From Cognataquiflexum rubidum (lineage in GTDB: Bacteria; Bacteroidota; Bacteroidia; Cytophagales; Cyclobacteriaceae): a DNA stretch of 64,000 nt. Position 1 is the first letter of the stretch; each line of letters starts with the position of its first letter. The position numbers were made by a program, and so were the translations under genes. A model generated the notes under the pieces. That model made no database searches. It saw nothing but the letters and a program-made list of their open reading frames with translations, and was not told the DNA's origin. Of the stretch, positions 17,283-27,255 are shown piece after piece. The stretch lies in contig NZ_JAKZAL010000009.1 of the NCBI RefSeq assembly GCF_022538115.1, forward strand, positions 124,001 to 188,000, written 5' to 3'.

Positions 17283-18782
17283 ATGACCCAAAATACCCAG
17301 TACATCATGTCTTTGGACCAAGGAACGACAAGTTCACGGTCCATCATTTTTAACAAACAGGGCGAAATAGTTTGTGTTGCCCAAAGAGCTTTCAAACAAC
17401 ATTTTCCAAAATCAGGATGGGTAGAACATGACCCTATGGAGATTTGGTCAACCCAATCTTCGGTTTTGGCAGAGTCCATGGCCAAAGGAGGTATTAAAGC
17501 AAAGAATATTGCAGCGATCGGAATCACCAACCAAAGGGAAACCACCATTATTTGGGATAGGAAAACAGGAAAACCCATCTACAATGCCATCGTGTGGCAA
17601 GATCGCAGGACTTCCGCCTATGTTGACCAACTCAAAGCAGAAGGCAAAGAAGAAATGGTCGCCTCCAAAACCGGCTTGGTGTTGGATGCCTATTTTTCAG
17701 CTACCAAGATCAAATGGTTGCTTGACAATGTCGAGGGAGCAAGAGAAAAAGCTGATAACGGAGAATTGGCTTTTGGTACAGTGGATACTTGGTTAGTTTG
17801 GAACCTGACCCATAAGCAGGTGCACGTTACGGACGTTTCAAATGCCAGCCGTACCATGCTATTCAACATTTTTGAAAAAAAATGGGATACCGAACTCTTG
17901 TCTCTTTTTGATATTCCAATGTCCTTATTGCCCGAAGTGAAGTCAAGTTCTGAGGTATATGGACATACTTCCGAATCGTTGTTTCCTGTGCCGATACCCA
18001 TTGCCGGGATAGCAGGTGATCAGCAGGCGGCACTTTTTGGACAGTTGTGTACCCATCCCGGAATGGCAAAAACCACTTATGGGACCGGTTGTTTTCTCAT
18101 GATGAATACCGGCGAATTACCGGTTAAGTCAAACAACAAATTGCTGACTACTATTGCTTGGGAAATCAATGGAAAAGTAAACTATGCATTGGAAGGTTCT
18201 GTATTTATCGGAGGAGCAGCTATCCAATGGCTCAGGGACGGGATTGAGCTTTTTGGCCATGCCAAAGAAAGTGAAGTATTGGCACAAAGTCTTAAAGACA
18301 ATGACGGTGTCTATTTTGTACCTGCGATGGCAGGACTTGGGGCTCCGCATTGGGACCAAAATGCCCGAGGCGCTTTTTTTGGAATTACGCGTGGTACAAC
18401 GATAGCGCACATGACTCGGGCAGCTTTGGAAGCCATAGCCTATCAAGTCCGGGATGTATTGGATGCGATGCAGAAAGACAGTGGAGCACCGATCAAAGAA
18501 CTCCGTGTCGACGGTGGTGCTACCGCAAATAATTTCTTGATGCAGTTCCAGTCGGATATTTTGCAGACCAAAATTAAAAGGCCCAAAATCATCGAAACCA
18601 CCGCAATTGGAGCGGCGTTTTTGGCTGGTTTGGCAGTAGGTTTTTGGGAATCTGAAGAAGAATTACAGGCCCTATGGGAATCAGACAAGGATTTTGATCC
18701 AAAAATGGATGTTGAGAAAGTTGATTACTTTCTTCATTTTTGGCATAAGGCAGTTGAACGATCAAAAAACTGGGTAGAATAA
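17283..18782 (+). CDS. glpK: Glycerol kinase
   Basis: This 499-residue FGGY-family kinase phosphorylates glycerol with ATP in the cytoplasm. Family motifs are [15 protein letters not shown] at the N-terminus (about residues 9-23), [20 protein letters not shown] (about 80-99), [12 protein letters not shown], and [20 protein letters not shown]. The C-terminal FGGY signature is [20 protein letters not shown]. The length matches the family exactly. It lies 3 bp after glpD, and its stop overlaps the start of glpF by one base (TAATG), so uptake, phosphorylation and oxidation of glycerol are encoded together. Confidence 0.97.
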   Translation: MTQNTQYIMSLDQGTTSSRSIIFNKQGEIVCVAQRAFKQHFPKSGWVEHDPMEIWSTQSSVLAESMAKGGIKAKNIAAIGITNQRETTIIWDRKTGKPIYNAIVWQDRRTSAYVDQLKAEGKEEMVASKTGLVLDAYFSATKIKWLLDNVEGAREKADNGELAFGTVDTWLVWNLTHKQVHVTDVSNASRTMLFNIFEKKWDTELLSLFDIPMSLLPEVKSSSEVYGHTSESLFPVPIPIAGIAGDQQAALFGQLCTHPGMAKTTYGTGCFLMMNTGELPVKSNNKLLTTIAWEINGKVNYALEGSVFIGGAAIQWLRDGIELFGHAKESEVLAQSLKDNDGVYFVPAMAGLGAPHWDQNARGAFFGITRGTTIAHMTRAALEAIAYQVRDVLDAMQKDSGAPIKELRVDGGATANNFLMQFQSDILQTKIKRPKIIETTAIGAAFLAGLAVGFWESEEELQALWESDKDFDPKMDVEKVDYFLHFWHKAVERSKNWVE

Positions 18783-19534
18783 TGGATACTTTGATAGCAG
18801 AATTCGTAGGGACTTCACTCCTGATTACAATGGGTTCGGGAGTGGTTGCCAATGTAGTCTTGAATAAAACTAAAGGGCAAAATTCAGGTTGGATGGTGAT
18901 CACTACCGCTTGGGCATTGGGAGTTTTTATTGGGGTTGTGGTGGCAGGTCCGCACAGCGGTGCGCACCTCAATCCCGCTGTAAGTATCGGTTTGGCTATT
19001 GCCGGACTTTTCGATTGGGCGATGGTTCCGGGATATATTTTTGCCCAGATATTAGGAGCCATGTTTGGGGCTGGGATTTCTTGGCTCGTGTACAAGGACC
19101 ACTTTGATGCCACAGAAGATCCGGGATCGAAATTTGCTCCTTTTGGGACAGCACCTGCCATCCGGAACCTACCTTCCAACCTGTTTTCAGAAATCATTGG
19201 AACATCCGTTTTGATCATTGTGATCCTATATTCCACCAATCCTGTGATACAATATACCGACGGTGAGCAAATCCCGATCGGTCTTGGCGCTCTTGGCGCA
19301 TTGCCGGTAGCGTTTTTGGTTTGGGTGATAGGATTGGCTTTGGGTGGAACGACAGGATATGCCATCAATCCTGCAAGGGATTTTGGACCAAGATTGATGC
19401 ACCAACTGCTACCGATCAAAGGTAAAGGTACGAGTGATTGGGCCTATTCTTGGGTTCCGGTATTGGGCCCGATTCTGGGTGCGGCTATGGCTGCAGGGAT
19501 TTTCCTTTTGCTGAGTGAAGGGAACTTGGTTTGA
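18782..19534 (+). CDS. glpF: Glycerol uptake facilitator (aquaglyceroporin)
   Basis: This 250-residue MIP channel lets glycerol diffuse across the inner membrane. Six hydrophobic segments and both pore motifs are visible: HLNPAVSIGLA (about residues 62-72) and INPARDFGPR (about 196-205). The Asp after the second NPAR is the residue that distinguishes glycerol facilitators from water channels, supporting glycerol transport. Overlap with glpK (TAATG) indicates coupled translation. Confidence 0.94.
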   Translation: MDTLIAEFVGTSLLITMGSGVVANVVLNKTKGQNSGWMVITTAWALGVFIGVVVAGPHSGAHLNPAVSIGLAIAGLFDWAMVPGYIFAQILGAMFGAGISWLVYKDHFDATEDPGSKFAPFGTAPAIRNLPSNLFSEIIGTSVLIIVILYSTNPVIQYTDGEQIPIGLGALGALPVAFLVWVIGLALGGTTGYAINPARDFGPRLMHQLLPIKGKGTSDWAYSWVPVLGPILGAAMAAGIFLLLSEGNLV

Positions 19535-19538
19535 AAAG

Positions 19539-19572
19539 AGAAGCGAGAAGCTAGAGACGAGAAGCGAGAAGG
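19539..19572. repeat. Short degenerate GAAGCGAGAAG repeat
   Basis: AGAAGCGAGAAGCTAGAG is followed by ACGAGAAGCGAGAAGG, giving two near copies of an 11-bp unit just after glpF. It is a purine-rich low-complexity tract and codes for nothing visible. Confidence 0.55.
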
Positions 19573-19742
19573 TAAAATTTGAAAACACCTTTGGTTGTGA
19601 GACTGAGGGTTTTTTTACGCTTAGTTTTCTTTGCTAATGGTGAAAAACAAAAAAAGATTTTCTGGTTTGAATTTTTAAAACCCTGCTCAAAAAATTAGAA
19701 GTCGGATAATAGCAGATTAAAATCGAAAAATGATACATGTCA

Positions 19743-19775
19743 AACCCTCCAAGAATTTTTCTTTCTTGGAGGGTT
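19743..19775. terminator. Terminator between glpF and the acyl-CoA dehydrogenase gene
   Basis: AACCCTCCAAGAA (19743-19755) pairs perfectly with TTCTTGGAGGGTT (19763-19775) over a 7-nt loop. It sits 10 bp downstream of the minus-strand acyl-CoA dehydrogenase stop and may serve both directions, though the T-runs are short. Confidence 0.75.
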
Positions 19776-19784
19776 GTTTATTCT

Positions 19785-20927
19785 CTATCTGAGTACTTCT
19801 CTCGCAATCACAATCTTTTGAATCTCTGATGTTCCTTCTCCAATGGTGCAAAGTTTGGAATCCCTATAATATTTCTCCACCGGATAATCTTTTGTAAATC
19901 CATAGCCACCAAAAATCTGAACTGCTTCATTGGAAACAGATACCGCAACCTCAGATGCATATAACTTTGCTTGCGCACCTTCCAAAGTCACTTTTTGGCC
20001 TTTATTTTTCAATGCTGCTGCTTTGAAAGTCAAAAGCTTTGCTGCTTCTATTTGAGTGGCCATGTCTGCCAATTTGAAAGAAATTCCTTGAAAACTGTTG
20101 ATCGGTTTGTTGAATTGATGACGTTCTTTGGAATATTGGATGGACGCTTCCAAAGCCCCTTCAGCGATGCCCAATGAAAGTGCGGCGATGGAAATCCTTC
20201 CCCCATCCAGAACTTTCATGGACTGGATAAAACCATCACCGACTTCTCCCAAAATCTGACTTTCATGTACCCTACAGTCTTCAAAAATCAGTTCCGCAGT
20301 TTCAGATGCACGCATGCCGAGTTTGTCTTCTTTTCTACCGCCTTTGAATCCTGGAGTTCCCTTTTCTATCACAAACGCAGTCATCCCATGGGAATCCCCC
20401 ACTTCTCCTGTTCTTGCGATGACCACAGCTACATCACCGGAAATTCCATGTGTGATAAAGTTTTTGGCACCATTGAGGATATAATGCTCGCCATCTTTGA
20501 TCGCGACAGTTCGCATGTTGCCGGCATCAGAACCAGTATTCGGCTCGGTTAGTCCCCAAGCTCCGAGCAATTCGCAGGTGGCTAATTTGGGGATGTATTT
20601 TTGCTTTTGGGCTTCATTGCCAAACATCAGGATGTGGTTGGTGCAAAGCGAATTGTGCGCCGCCATGGACAGACCGACTGATGGATCCAATTTGGATAAT
20701 TCCACAATCGCTGTCACATATTCAAAATAGCCAAAACCTGAACCACCATATTCTGTTGGCACAAGTACCCCCATCAAACCGAGGTGTCCAAGTTTTTTGA
20801 AAAGTTCAACAGGAAAAATCTGCTTGTCATCCCATTCTTTTCTGAATGGGGTAATCTCCTTTGCTCCAAAGTCCCGAATCATCTTGGCGATCATCGCCTG
20901 ATTTTCATTGAGCTCAAAATTCATCAT
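19785..20927 (-). CDS. Acyl-CoA dehydrogenase (short-chain type)
   Basis: This 380-residue FAD enzyme introduces a trans-2 double bond into acyl-CoA in beta-oxidation or branched amino-acid breakdown. Visible motifs are GAWGLTEPNTGSDAGNMRT (flavin loop, about residues 127-145), GMRASETAELIFEDCRV, IQIFGGYGFTKDYPVEKYYR, and the C-terminal IGEGTSEIQKIVIARE carrying the catalytic Glu of the butyryl/short-chain subgroup. Two ATGs sit side by side (20927 and 20924) and either could be used. Neighbours do not include etfAB or other beta-oxidation genes. Confidence 0.93.
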   Translation of the reverse strand: MMNFELNENQAMIAKMIRDFGAKEITPFRKEWDDKQIFPVELFKKLGHLGLMGVLVPTEYGGSGFGYFEYVTAIVELSKLDPSVGLSMAAHNSLCTNHILMFGNEAQKQKYIPKLATCELLGAWGLTEPNTGSDAGNMRTVAIKDGEHYILNGAKNFITHGISGDVAVVIARTGEVGDSHGMTAFVIEKGTPGFKGGRKEDKLGMRASETAELIFEDCRVHESQILGEVGDGFIQSMKVLDGGRISIAALSLGIAEGALEASIQYSKERHQFNKPINSFQGISFKLADMATQIEAAKLLTFKAAALKNKGQKVTLEGAQAKLYASEVAVSVSNEAVQIFGGYGFTKDYPVEKYYRDSKLCTIGEGTSEIQKIVIAREVLR

Positions 20928-21156
20928 AATTCTATTTTATTAATTGGGTTTATCTGTACTAAGATACAAACTCCAAGTTCATGGGGAAGGTTTGTCTTAA
21001 ATCTGGGATTTCAGGCTTTGCGCCTGCAACACGACAAACGGAGCAACTTCCGATTTTGAGTCAAGGATTCTGTGGTATTTCTATGAGGAAATTGAGAAAA
21101 TAACAAAATTTAATTTTGATCAAAATTTGAAAAATATTTATACAATTGGTTGAAAG

Positions 21157-22791
21157 CTAGGATAGAAACACGTCAACAAACTCAAACCGCTGTCCGTCAA
21201 ACAATCCTTTGTCGCTGAGCTTGAGGTCTGGAATAACCAATAATGCCATAAAACTCAAAGTCATGAAGGGTGATTTGAGAGATGAACCCATATCCTTTGC
21301 CATTTTATCGATGTTGGTGTAGGCTTGCGCGACTTCATACCCGTCATTGGGCGACATGATACCGCCAACAGGCAAAGCCAATACCTTTTCCTTGGTTCCG
21401 TTCACAGCAGAAATGCCGCCTTTCTCTTGGATCAATAAATTGACTGCCCTGCAAATGGACGCATCATCCACGCCGACTGCAATGATATTGTGTGAATCAT
21501 GGCCGACGGAAGAAGCAATCGCTCCGGATTTTAATCCGAAGTTTTTGATAAAAGCGATAGCTGGCACTGCATTTTGGTAACGGTTGACAACTGTCAATTT
21601 TAGAATATCAGATTCAAGGTTGGATTCGGCAAAGCCATTTTTGACAATGATCTCTCCTTGGATTTCTGGCGTAATAAGTTGTCCGTCCAATGCGCTGATT
21701 ACCCTGACTTTATTTCCTTTTGCCAATAATTGAAAATCCTCAATCTTTTTTATTCCTGTATTGAAGTTGTTGATAATCGGATTTTGGATTCGGTTGATCA
21801 ATGTTTTTCCGTTTTCTGCCACCAATTGTCCATCAATATAAGTCTGAAGAACTTTGAAATTACTGAGGTCTTTTACGATAATAAAATCTGCGGGATCACC
21901 GATTTGCATTTGCCCGACATCCATCCGATAATGTTCGACAGTTGTGATGCATGCTACCTTTAAAACATCAAATACGTCCTTTCCTTTTGCCACCGCCCGG
22001 ATCACTAGTTCATTGATATGGCTGAGAGCGAGGTTATCAGGATGCTTGTCATCCGAGCAAAACATCACCTTATCAGGATAGTCATCGATGATATCGATCA
22101 ATGCTTCAAAGTTTTTGGCAGCGCTCCCTTCCCGGATGGAAATTTTCATTCCCAACCTAACTTTATCCAAAGCCTCTTCCAAAGTAAAACATTCGTGGTC
22201 TGTGGTGATGCCCGCTGAGGCATATTGGGCGGCTATTTTCCCCCTCAATCCCGGAGCATGGCCATCGACAGGCTTGCCGTATTTCTTCGCAAGGGCGATT
22301 TTTTCCATGACTATCGGGTCTCTGTTGACAGTTCCCGGCCAATTCATCATCTCTGCGAGGTAGCTGATTTCTTTTCTTTCCAACAAATCATGGATATCCT
22401 GCACACTGATTTCTGCGCCTGCCGTTTCAAAAGGAGTAGCAGGAACGCAGGAGGGAGCGCCAAAATAAAACTTGAAAGGAACCTGATTTCCATTTTCAAT
22501 CATATAATTGATTCCTTTCATGCCGCATACATTGGCGATTTCGTGCGGATCAGAAACGGTCGCAACAGTTCCATGGACCACAGCCAACCTCGCAAATTCG
22601 GACGGAACGAGCATGGATGACTCTATGTGTACATGGGCATCGACAAAACCTGGAAGAAGGAAGGGGAGGTTTTTATCCTCAATTACTTTTCGGATAGAAA
22701 CGATCCTTCCTTTTTCAACCGTAACTTCGGCTGAAAAAATCTCACGGTTGGCAATGTCAACAAGCTGTCCGAGGACATTAAAATAAGCCAT
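21157..22791 (-). CDS. ade: Adenine deaminase
   Basis: This 544-residue amidohydrolase converts adenine to hypoxanthine and ammonia in purine salvage. Metal-binding residues are visible in [20 protein letters not shown] (HxH, about residues 46-65), [10 protein letters not shown] (about 174), TDHECFT (about 196) and [10 protein letters not shown] (about 246-255, catalytic Asp). The C-terminal domain holds [13 protein letters not shown] and [12 protein letters not shown], segments specific to the Ade family. The length is normal. It is divergent from cmk with a 154-bp gap. No transporter or other purine gene is adjacent. Confidence 0.95.
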   Translation of the reverse strand: MAYFNVLGQLVDIANREIFSAEVTVEKGRIVSIRKVIEDKNLPFLLPGFVDAHVHIESSMLVPSEFARLAVVHGTVATVSDPHEIANVCGMKGINYMIENGNQVPFKFYFGAPSCVPATPFETAGAEISVQDIHDLLERKEISYLAEMMNWPGTVNRDPIVMEKIALAKKYGKPVDGHAPGLRGKIAAQYASAGITTDHECFTLEEALDKVRLGMKISIREGSAAKNFEALIDIIDDYPDKVMFCSDDKHPDNLALSHINELVIRAVAKGKDVFDVLKVACITTVEHYRMDVGQMQIGDPADFIIVKDLSNFKVLQTYIDGQLVAENGKTLINRIQNPIINNFNTGIKKIEDFQLLAKGNKVRVISALDGQLITPEIQGEIIVKNGFAESNLESDILKLTVVNRYQNAVPAIAFIKNFGLKSGAIASSVGHDSHNIIAVGVDDASICRAVNLLIQEKGGISAVNGTKEKVLALPVGGIMSPNDGYEVAQAYTNIDKMAKDMGSSLKSPFMTLSFMALLVIPDLKLSDKGLFDGQRFEFVDVFLS

Positions 22792-22899
22792 AATGGAATG
22801 GTTTTTAAATTATGTAAAGTTATGTTTACCATAAAAAGAATTAGCCACACCAAGTTATGTAATACATACACATTGGAAAGGAAATAGATTTAAAACTAC

Positions 22900-22907
22900 T
22901 ATATTTG
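22900..22907 (+). promoter_or_regulatory. Putative -7 element of cmk
   Basis: TATATTTG is an exact TAnnTTTG, 38 bp before the ATG at 22946; the -33 region is weak. Confidence 0.45.
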
Positions 22908-22945
22908 CGCCTGAAATTAAAAAAAGCCAAGGCTACTTTTATTTG

Positions 22946-23626
22946 ATGCAGAAAATTGTGATTGCGATTGACGGATACTCAGGATGTGGCAAAAGTTCTA
23001 CCGCTAAAGCAGTGGCGCAAATTTTGGGTTATACTTATATCGACTCAGGAGCCATGTACAGAGCTGCAACATTGCATTTTTTGAATAACCATGTTGTTCT
23101 TTCCAATCCCAAAGAGGTCAGCAAAAATCTCCAATCACTTGAAATTTCATTTCATCCAAATTCGGATAACGGAAAACAGGAAACCTTTGTAAACGGGTTG
23201 AACGTAGAGGATGAAATCCGGTCCATGAGGGTTTCTGATTACGTCAGCGAAGTCAGTAAGCTTAAGGAGGTAAGATCTGAACTTGTGGCTCAGCAGCAAA
23301 AGTTAGGTGAAAAGAAAGGGGTAGTGATGGATGGAAGGGATATCGGCACGGTGGTGTTTCCTTCTGCTGAATTAAAAGTCTTTATGTCGGCGGATTTGAA
23401 GATACGGGCTGAAAGACGTCGAAAGGAACTTCTCGAAAGAGGGGAGTTGGTAGCGCTTGAAAAAATAGTGCAGAATCTAGCAGAAAGAGATCAAGTAGAT
23501 ACGACAAGACTGGAAAGTCCGCTTCGAAAAGCAGAAGATGCTGTGGAATTGGACACGAGTAAGTTGGAATTTGACGACCAGGTAAATCAAATTGTATCAT
23601 TCGCCAAAGGAAAAATTGGCATTTAA
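22946..23626 (+). CDS. cmk: Cytidylate kinase
   Basis: This 226-residue enzyme phosphorylates CMP and dCMP with ATP. The P-loop is AIDGYSGCGKSSTAKAVAQI (about residues 7-26). YIDSGAMYRAATL is the CMP-site signature, and VVMDGRDIGTVVFP and RAERRRKELLERGE are the conserved NMP-binding and lid segments. An in-frame TTG precedes the ATG by one codon; the ATG at 22946 is preferred. ispH starts 10 bp after the stop, a pairing seen in other bacteria. Confidence 0.95.
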   Translation: MQKIVIAIDGYSGCGKSSTAKAVAQILGYTYIDSGAMYRAATLHFLNNHVVLSNPKEVSKNLQSLEISFHPNSDNGKQETFVNGLNVEDEIRSMRVSDYVSEVSKLKEVRSELVAQQQKLGEKKGVVMDGRDIGTVVFPSAELKVFMSADLKIRAERRRKELLERGELVALEKIVQNLAERDQVDTTRLESPLRKAEDAVELDTSKLEFDDQVNQIVSFAKGKIGI

Positions 23627-23636
23627 TGTTTTGACC

Positions 23637-24536
23637 ATGGAAGTAACCATTGACAAAAATTCAGGGTATTGTTTTGGGGTCGAGTTTGCCATCAAAATGG
23701 CTGAGGACGAAATGGAAGTATCTGAAAAGCTCTATTGCCTTGGGGACATTGTTCACAATGACATGGAGGTACAGCGTCTTAGCAAGAAAGGATTGGTGGT
23801 GATCGACAGGGAACAGCTTCAGGGATTGACAGATTGCAAGGTGTTGATAAGGGCTCATGGTGAACCGCCAGAAACTTATAGAACAGCAATAGAAAATAAC
23901 ATCGAACTGATTGATGCTTCTTGTCCGGTAGTGTTGAAACTACAGCATAGGGTAAAAACAGCTTTTGATAAAATGGAAAGGGAGCAGGGTCAGATTGTCA
24001 TTTATGGTAAAAAAGGCCATGCTGAAGTGATTGGACTTACAGGACAGACTTTAGAAAAAGCCATTGTTGTCATGGAAGACAAAGATTTGGACAAAGTCGA
24101 TTATTCCCGACCTGTGACCTTGTTCAGTCAGACTACCAAAAGCACCAAAGGTTTTTATGAACTGAAAGCCAAAATTGAGGAAAGGATAAAAGCTGAGAAA
24201 GGGGAGCTTTCAGAGGTTGATTTCAATGCCAATGACTCGATTTGCCGACAGGTTTCCAACAGGGAGCCACAGCTTCAGCGGTTTTCGCTAGAGAATGATG
24301 TCATTTTATTTGTCTCAGGCAAAAAAAGCTCCAACGGTAGGGCCCTATATCAGGTTTGCCTTACCGAAAATAGCAGAAGTTATTTTGTGGAGAACGAAAC
24401 AGAAATCGACCCATCATGGTTTAATTCTGAGGACAAAGTTGGGATTTGTGGGGCCACTTCCACGCCAATGTGGTTGATGGAGCAGGTGTTGGACTATGTA
24501 CAATCTTTGGAAAGAGACAAGGTTTTAGAAAATTGA
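23637..24536 (+). CDS. ispH: 4-hydroxy-3-methylbut-2-enyl diphosphate reductase
   Basis: This 299-residue iron-sulfur enzyme performs the last step of the MEP isoprenoid pathway, giving IPP and DMAPP. The three cluster cysteines are in NSGYCFGVEFA (Cys about 13), IDASCPVVLKL (about 99) and NDSICRQVSNREP (about 201). GDIVHNDMEV and SQTTKSTKGF line the active site, and the C-terminal GICGATSTPMWLMEQV is typical. The frame extends upstream via a TTG to 23592, overlapping cmk, but MEVTIDKNSGYCFG at 23637 is the expected N-terminus. The protein implies that this organism uses the MEP route. Confidence 0.95.
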   Translation: MEVTIDKNSGYCFGVEFAIKMAEDEMEVSEKLYCLGDIVHNDMEVQRLSKKGLVVIDREQLQGLTDCKVLIRAHGEPPETYRTAIENNIELIDASCPVVLKLQHRVKTAFDKMEREQGQIVIYGKKGHAEVIGLTGQTLEKAIVVMEDKDLDKVDYSRPVTLFSQTTKSTKGFYELKAKIEERIKAEKGELSEVDFNANDSICRQVSNREPQLQRFSLENDVILFVSGKKSSNGRALYQVCLTENSRSYFVENETEIDPSWFNSEDKVGICGATSTPMWLMEQVLDYVQSLERDKVLEN

Positions 24537-24626
24537 CCAGCCTTCCATTCAAATAAAACCTTTGATATCTGTGCGAAAACTCACAAATATTACCGCCATT
24601 ACCTTCTAATAACTGATGTATTTTAT

Positions 24627-24634
24627 TAGATTTG
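24627..24634 (+). promoter_or_regulatory. Putative -7 element of the nqr operon
   Basis: TAGATTTG is an exact TAnnTTTG, 36 bp before the nqrA ATG; no TTTG is seen at the expected -33 position. Confidence 0.4.
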
Positions 24635-24670
24635 AGGCGTTTTTAAATAGACCATACAGTTCAAAATCAT

Positions 24671-26035
24671 ATGTCAAAAACAATAAAGCTTAAGAAAGGA
24701 TTCGATATTAAGCTCGCCGGAAAAGCTGAAAAGCAGCTTGGGGATTTCAAACGGGCAAAAACCTTTGCGATCAAACCTGCTGATTTTATTGGAATGCAAA
24801 GACCAAAAGTCACTGTAAATGAAGGAGATTTGGTCAAGGCCGGTACTCCGATTTTATTTGACAAAGCAATGGAAAGTGTACATTACGTCGCTCCCGTTTC
24901 AGGTGAGATAATCGAAATCAAAAGGGGAGACAAAAGGAAACTGCTGGAGATCAAAATCCTCGCAGATTCTGAAGTCAGTTATGAATCTTTTGAAAAATTC
25001 ACCGATTCCTCTATCAAAACTCTTTCCAAAGAGACAGCAATCGCCCAATTGTGTAAAGGAGGAGTTTGGCCTCAATTGATACAAAGGCCATATGGAATTG
25101 TTGCCAACCCACAGGATTCCCCAAAATCAATTTTCATTTCAGGTTTTGATACCCATCCTTTGGCACCCGATTATGGTTTTGCTTTGAAGGGTGAAGAGAA
25201 ATTTTTCCAGGCTGGTGTTCTTGTACTACAAAAACTAACAACAGGAAAAGTTCATTTGGGACTTGAGCTTGATTCGGAAATAGCGCCTGTTTTTGCAAAT
25301 GTTCAAGGCGCACAGGTCAATAAATTTTCAGGTCCACATCCTGCAGGAAATGTGGGTGTCCATATTCACCATGTTGATCCAATCAATAAAGGGGAAATAG
25401 TCTGGACAATCAGTCCTTTTGGTGTTGTTCAGATCGGAAAGCTTTTTGTTGAAGGAAAATACGACGCATCAAAACTTGTTGCTGTTTCGGGTTCTGAAGC
25501 TAAGAAAGCCGCATATGCAAAAACGTATATCGGCGCCTGTGTAGATACTTTGGTAAATGGCAACCTGAAGCAAGATCATATCAGAGTGGTTTCCGGGAAT
25601 GTGCTGACAGGAGAAAAAATCAATAATGATGGTTATTTGGGATTTTACGCAAGTCAAATTACCATTCTTCCCGAGGGAGATTACTATGAGTTTTTGGGTT
25701 GGATGAAGCCGACAAGTGAAAAGCTAAGTTACCATAGAGCACTTGGATTGCTTTCTTTCTTGAAGCCAAACAAGGAGTATGTTCTTGATACCAACGTGAG
25801 AGGAGAAGAACGAGCATTTGTTCAGACCGGAGTATTTGAAAGCGTCACACCGATGGATATTCTTCCTGTTTATCTGTTGAAAGCTATTATGGCGGAAGAT
25901 TTTGATGAAATGGAAGAATTGGGAATTTACGAAGTAGTGGAGGAAGATCTTGCGCTGTGTGAGTTTGTAGATGTGTCCAAGCATCCCGTTCAGGAAATTA
26001 TCAGAAAAGGAATAGATTTAATTCAATACAGTTAA
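24671..26035 (+). CDS. nqrA: Na+-translocating NADH:quinone oxidoreductase subunit A
   Basis: This 454-residue peripheral subunit of the Na+-pumping respiratory complex lies on the cytoplasmic side and contributes to the quinone site. The N-terminus MSKTIKLKKGFDIKLAGKAE and the segments GMQRPKVTVNEGDLVKAG, FSGPHPAGNVGVHIHHVDPI and TNVRGEERAFVQTG are characteristic of NqrA. The length is normal. It is first of five nqr genes on the strand, 5 bp before nqrB. Confidence 0.95.
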   Translation: MSKTIKLKKGFDIKLAGKAEKQLGDFKRAKTFAIKPADFIGMQRPKVTVNEGDLVKAGTPILFDKAMESVHYVAPVSGEIIEIKRGDKRKLLEIKILADSEVSYESFEKFTDSSIKTLSKETAIAQLCKGGVWPQLIQRPYGIVANPQDSPKSIFISGFDTHPLAPDYGFALKGEEKFFQAGVLVLQKLTTGKVHLGLELDSEIAPVFANVQGAQVNKFSGPHPAGNVGVHIHHVDPINKGEIVWTISPFGVVQIGKLFVEGKYDASKLVAVSGSEAKKAAYAKTYIGACVDTLVNGNLKQDHIRVVSGNVLTGEKINNDGYLGFYASQITILPEGDYYEFLGWMKPTSEKLSYHRALGLLSFLKPNKEYVLDTNVRGEERAFVQTGVFESVTPMDILPVYLLKAIMAEDFDEMEELGIYEVVEEDLALCEFVDVSKHPVQEIIRKGIDLIQYS

Positions 26036-26040
26036 TTAAT

Positions 26041-27255
26041 ATGAAGTTTCTAAGAGATCTGTTGGATAAGCAGAAACCGCTTTTTCATAAAGGCGGAAAG
26101 TTGGAGAACTTATTTTACCTCTATGAGGCGGGAGAGACATTTTTGTTTTCCCCAAATCATACCAACGGTATAAAAGGTGCTCAGGTAAAAGATGCCATTG
26201 ACCTGAAGAGGATGATGATCACCGTGGTGATTGCCATGATTCCTTGTCTTCTTTTTGGTATATACAATACCGGTCATCAGCATTTTCTTGCAACAGGACA
26301 GACAGCAGGATTATGGGAGGATTTCGGACCCAAATTCCTTTTGGGACTGCAGCTGGTACTGCCGGTAGTGATAGTGGCTTACGCAGCAGGTGGATTGGTA
26401 GAGGCTGCATTTGCAGTCATCAGAAAACACCCGATCAATGAAGGATTCCTTGTGACAGGAATGTTGATTCCTTTGGTTGTACCTGCCACCATTCCTTTAT
26501 GGCAAGTTGCCCTCGCTACGATTTTCGCAGTGGTAATAGCAAAAGAAGTTTTTGGAGGTACAGGGATGAACGTACTTAACGTTGCCATGACGGCACGGGC
26601 ATTTTTGTATTTCGCCTATCCTGCACAGATTTCAGGTGATCTCGTATGGACTTACCTTGGAGACAAAGCTCCTGTGGATGGATTCTCGGGCGCTACCGCC
26701 TTGGCAGTTGCCTACAACGCGGGTGTTGACGGTCAGCCTGTCGCCCAGGCGCTTGCAGAGCACAATTCTGCTATAGGAGATGGGCTATATAGTTTCTATA
26801 ATATGTTTATGGGCTGGATTCCCGGCTCTATCGGAGAAACCTCTACCTTGATGGCATTGGTCGGAGCCTTGATTTTGGTGGGTACAGGTGTCGCAAGTTG
26901 GAAAATCATTGTCAGTGGTTTTGCAGGTGCCTATATCATGGGTTTGGTAATGAATCTTTTTGCTGTAAATGAGTACATGGCTATGTCTCCTGAATACCAT
27001 TGGGTAGTGGGAGGATTGGCATTTGGTATCGTATTTATGGCAACAGATCCTGTGTCAGCTGCCCAAACGGAAACCGGAAAATGGATTTATGGTTTGTTGA
27101 TTGGTATTCTAACAGTGATCATCCGTGTGACAAACCCGGCTTATCCGGAAGGAATTATGCTTGCCGTTCTATTTATGAACGTGTTTGCTCCATTGATTGA
27201 TTATTATGTAGTTAAAGCAAATAAAAACAGGAGGTTACAACGTGCAACAGTCTAA
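26041..27255 (+). CDS. nqrB: Na+-translocating NADH:quinone oxidoreductase subunit B
   Basis: This 404-residue membrane subunit has about ten hydrophobic segments. DGFSGATALAVAY (about residues 221-233) is the flavinylation motif in which the Thr carries covalent FMN. KHPINEGFLVTGMLIPLVVP and GLAFGIVFMATDPVSAAQT are conserved in the NqrB/RnfD family and line the Na+ and quinone path. The 3' end overlaps nqrC by 14 bp, and the strong ribosome-binding site of nqrC (GGAGG at 27230-27234) lies inside this gene. Confidence 0.95.
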   Translation: MKFLRDLLDKQKPLFHKGGKLENLFYLYEAGETFLFSPNHTNGIKGAQVKDAIDLKRMMITVVIAMIPCLLFGIYNTGHQHFLATGQTAGLWEDFGPKFLLGLQLVLPVVIVAYAAGGLVEAAFAVIRKHPINEGFLVTGMLIPLVVPATIPLWQVALATIFAVVIAKEVFGGTGMNVLNVAMTARAFLYFAYPAQISGDLVWTYLGDKAPVDGFSGATALAVAYNAGVDGQPVAQALAEHNSAIGDGLYSFYNMFMGWIPGSIGETSTLMALVGALILVGTGVASWKIIVSGFAGAYIMGLVMNLFAVNEYMAMSPEYHWVVGGLAFGIVFMATDPVSAAQTETGKWIYGLLIGILTVIIRVTNPAYPEGIMLAVLFMNVFAPLIDYYVVKANKNRRLQRATV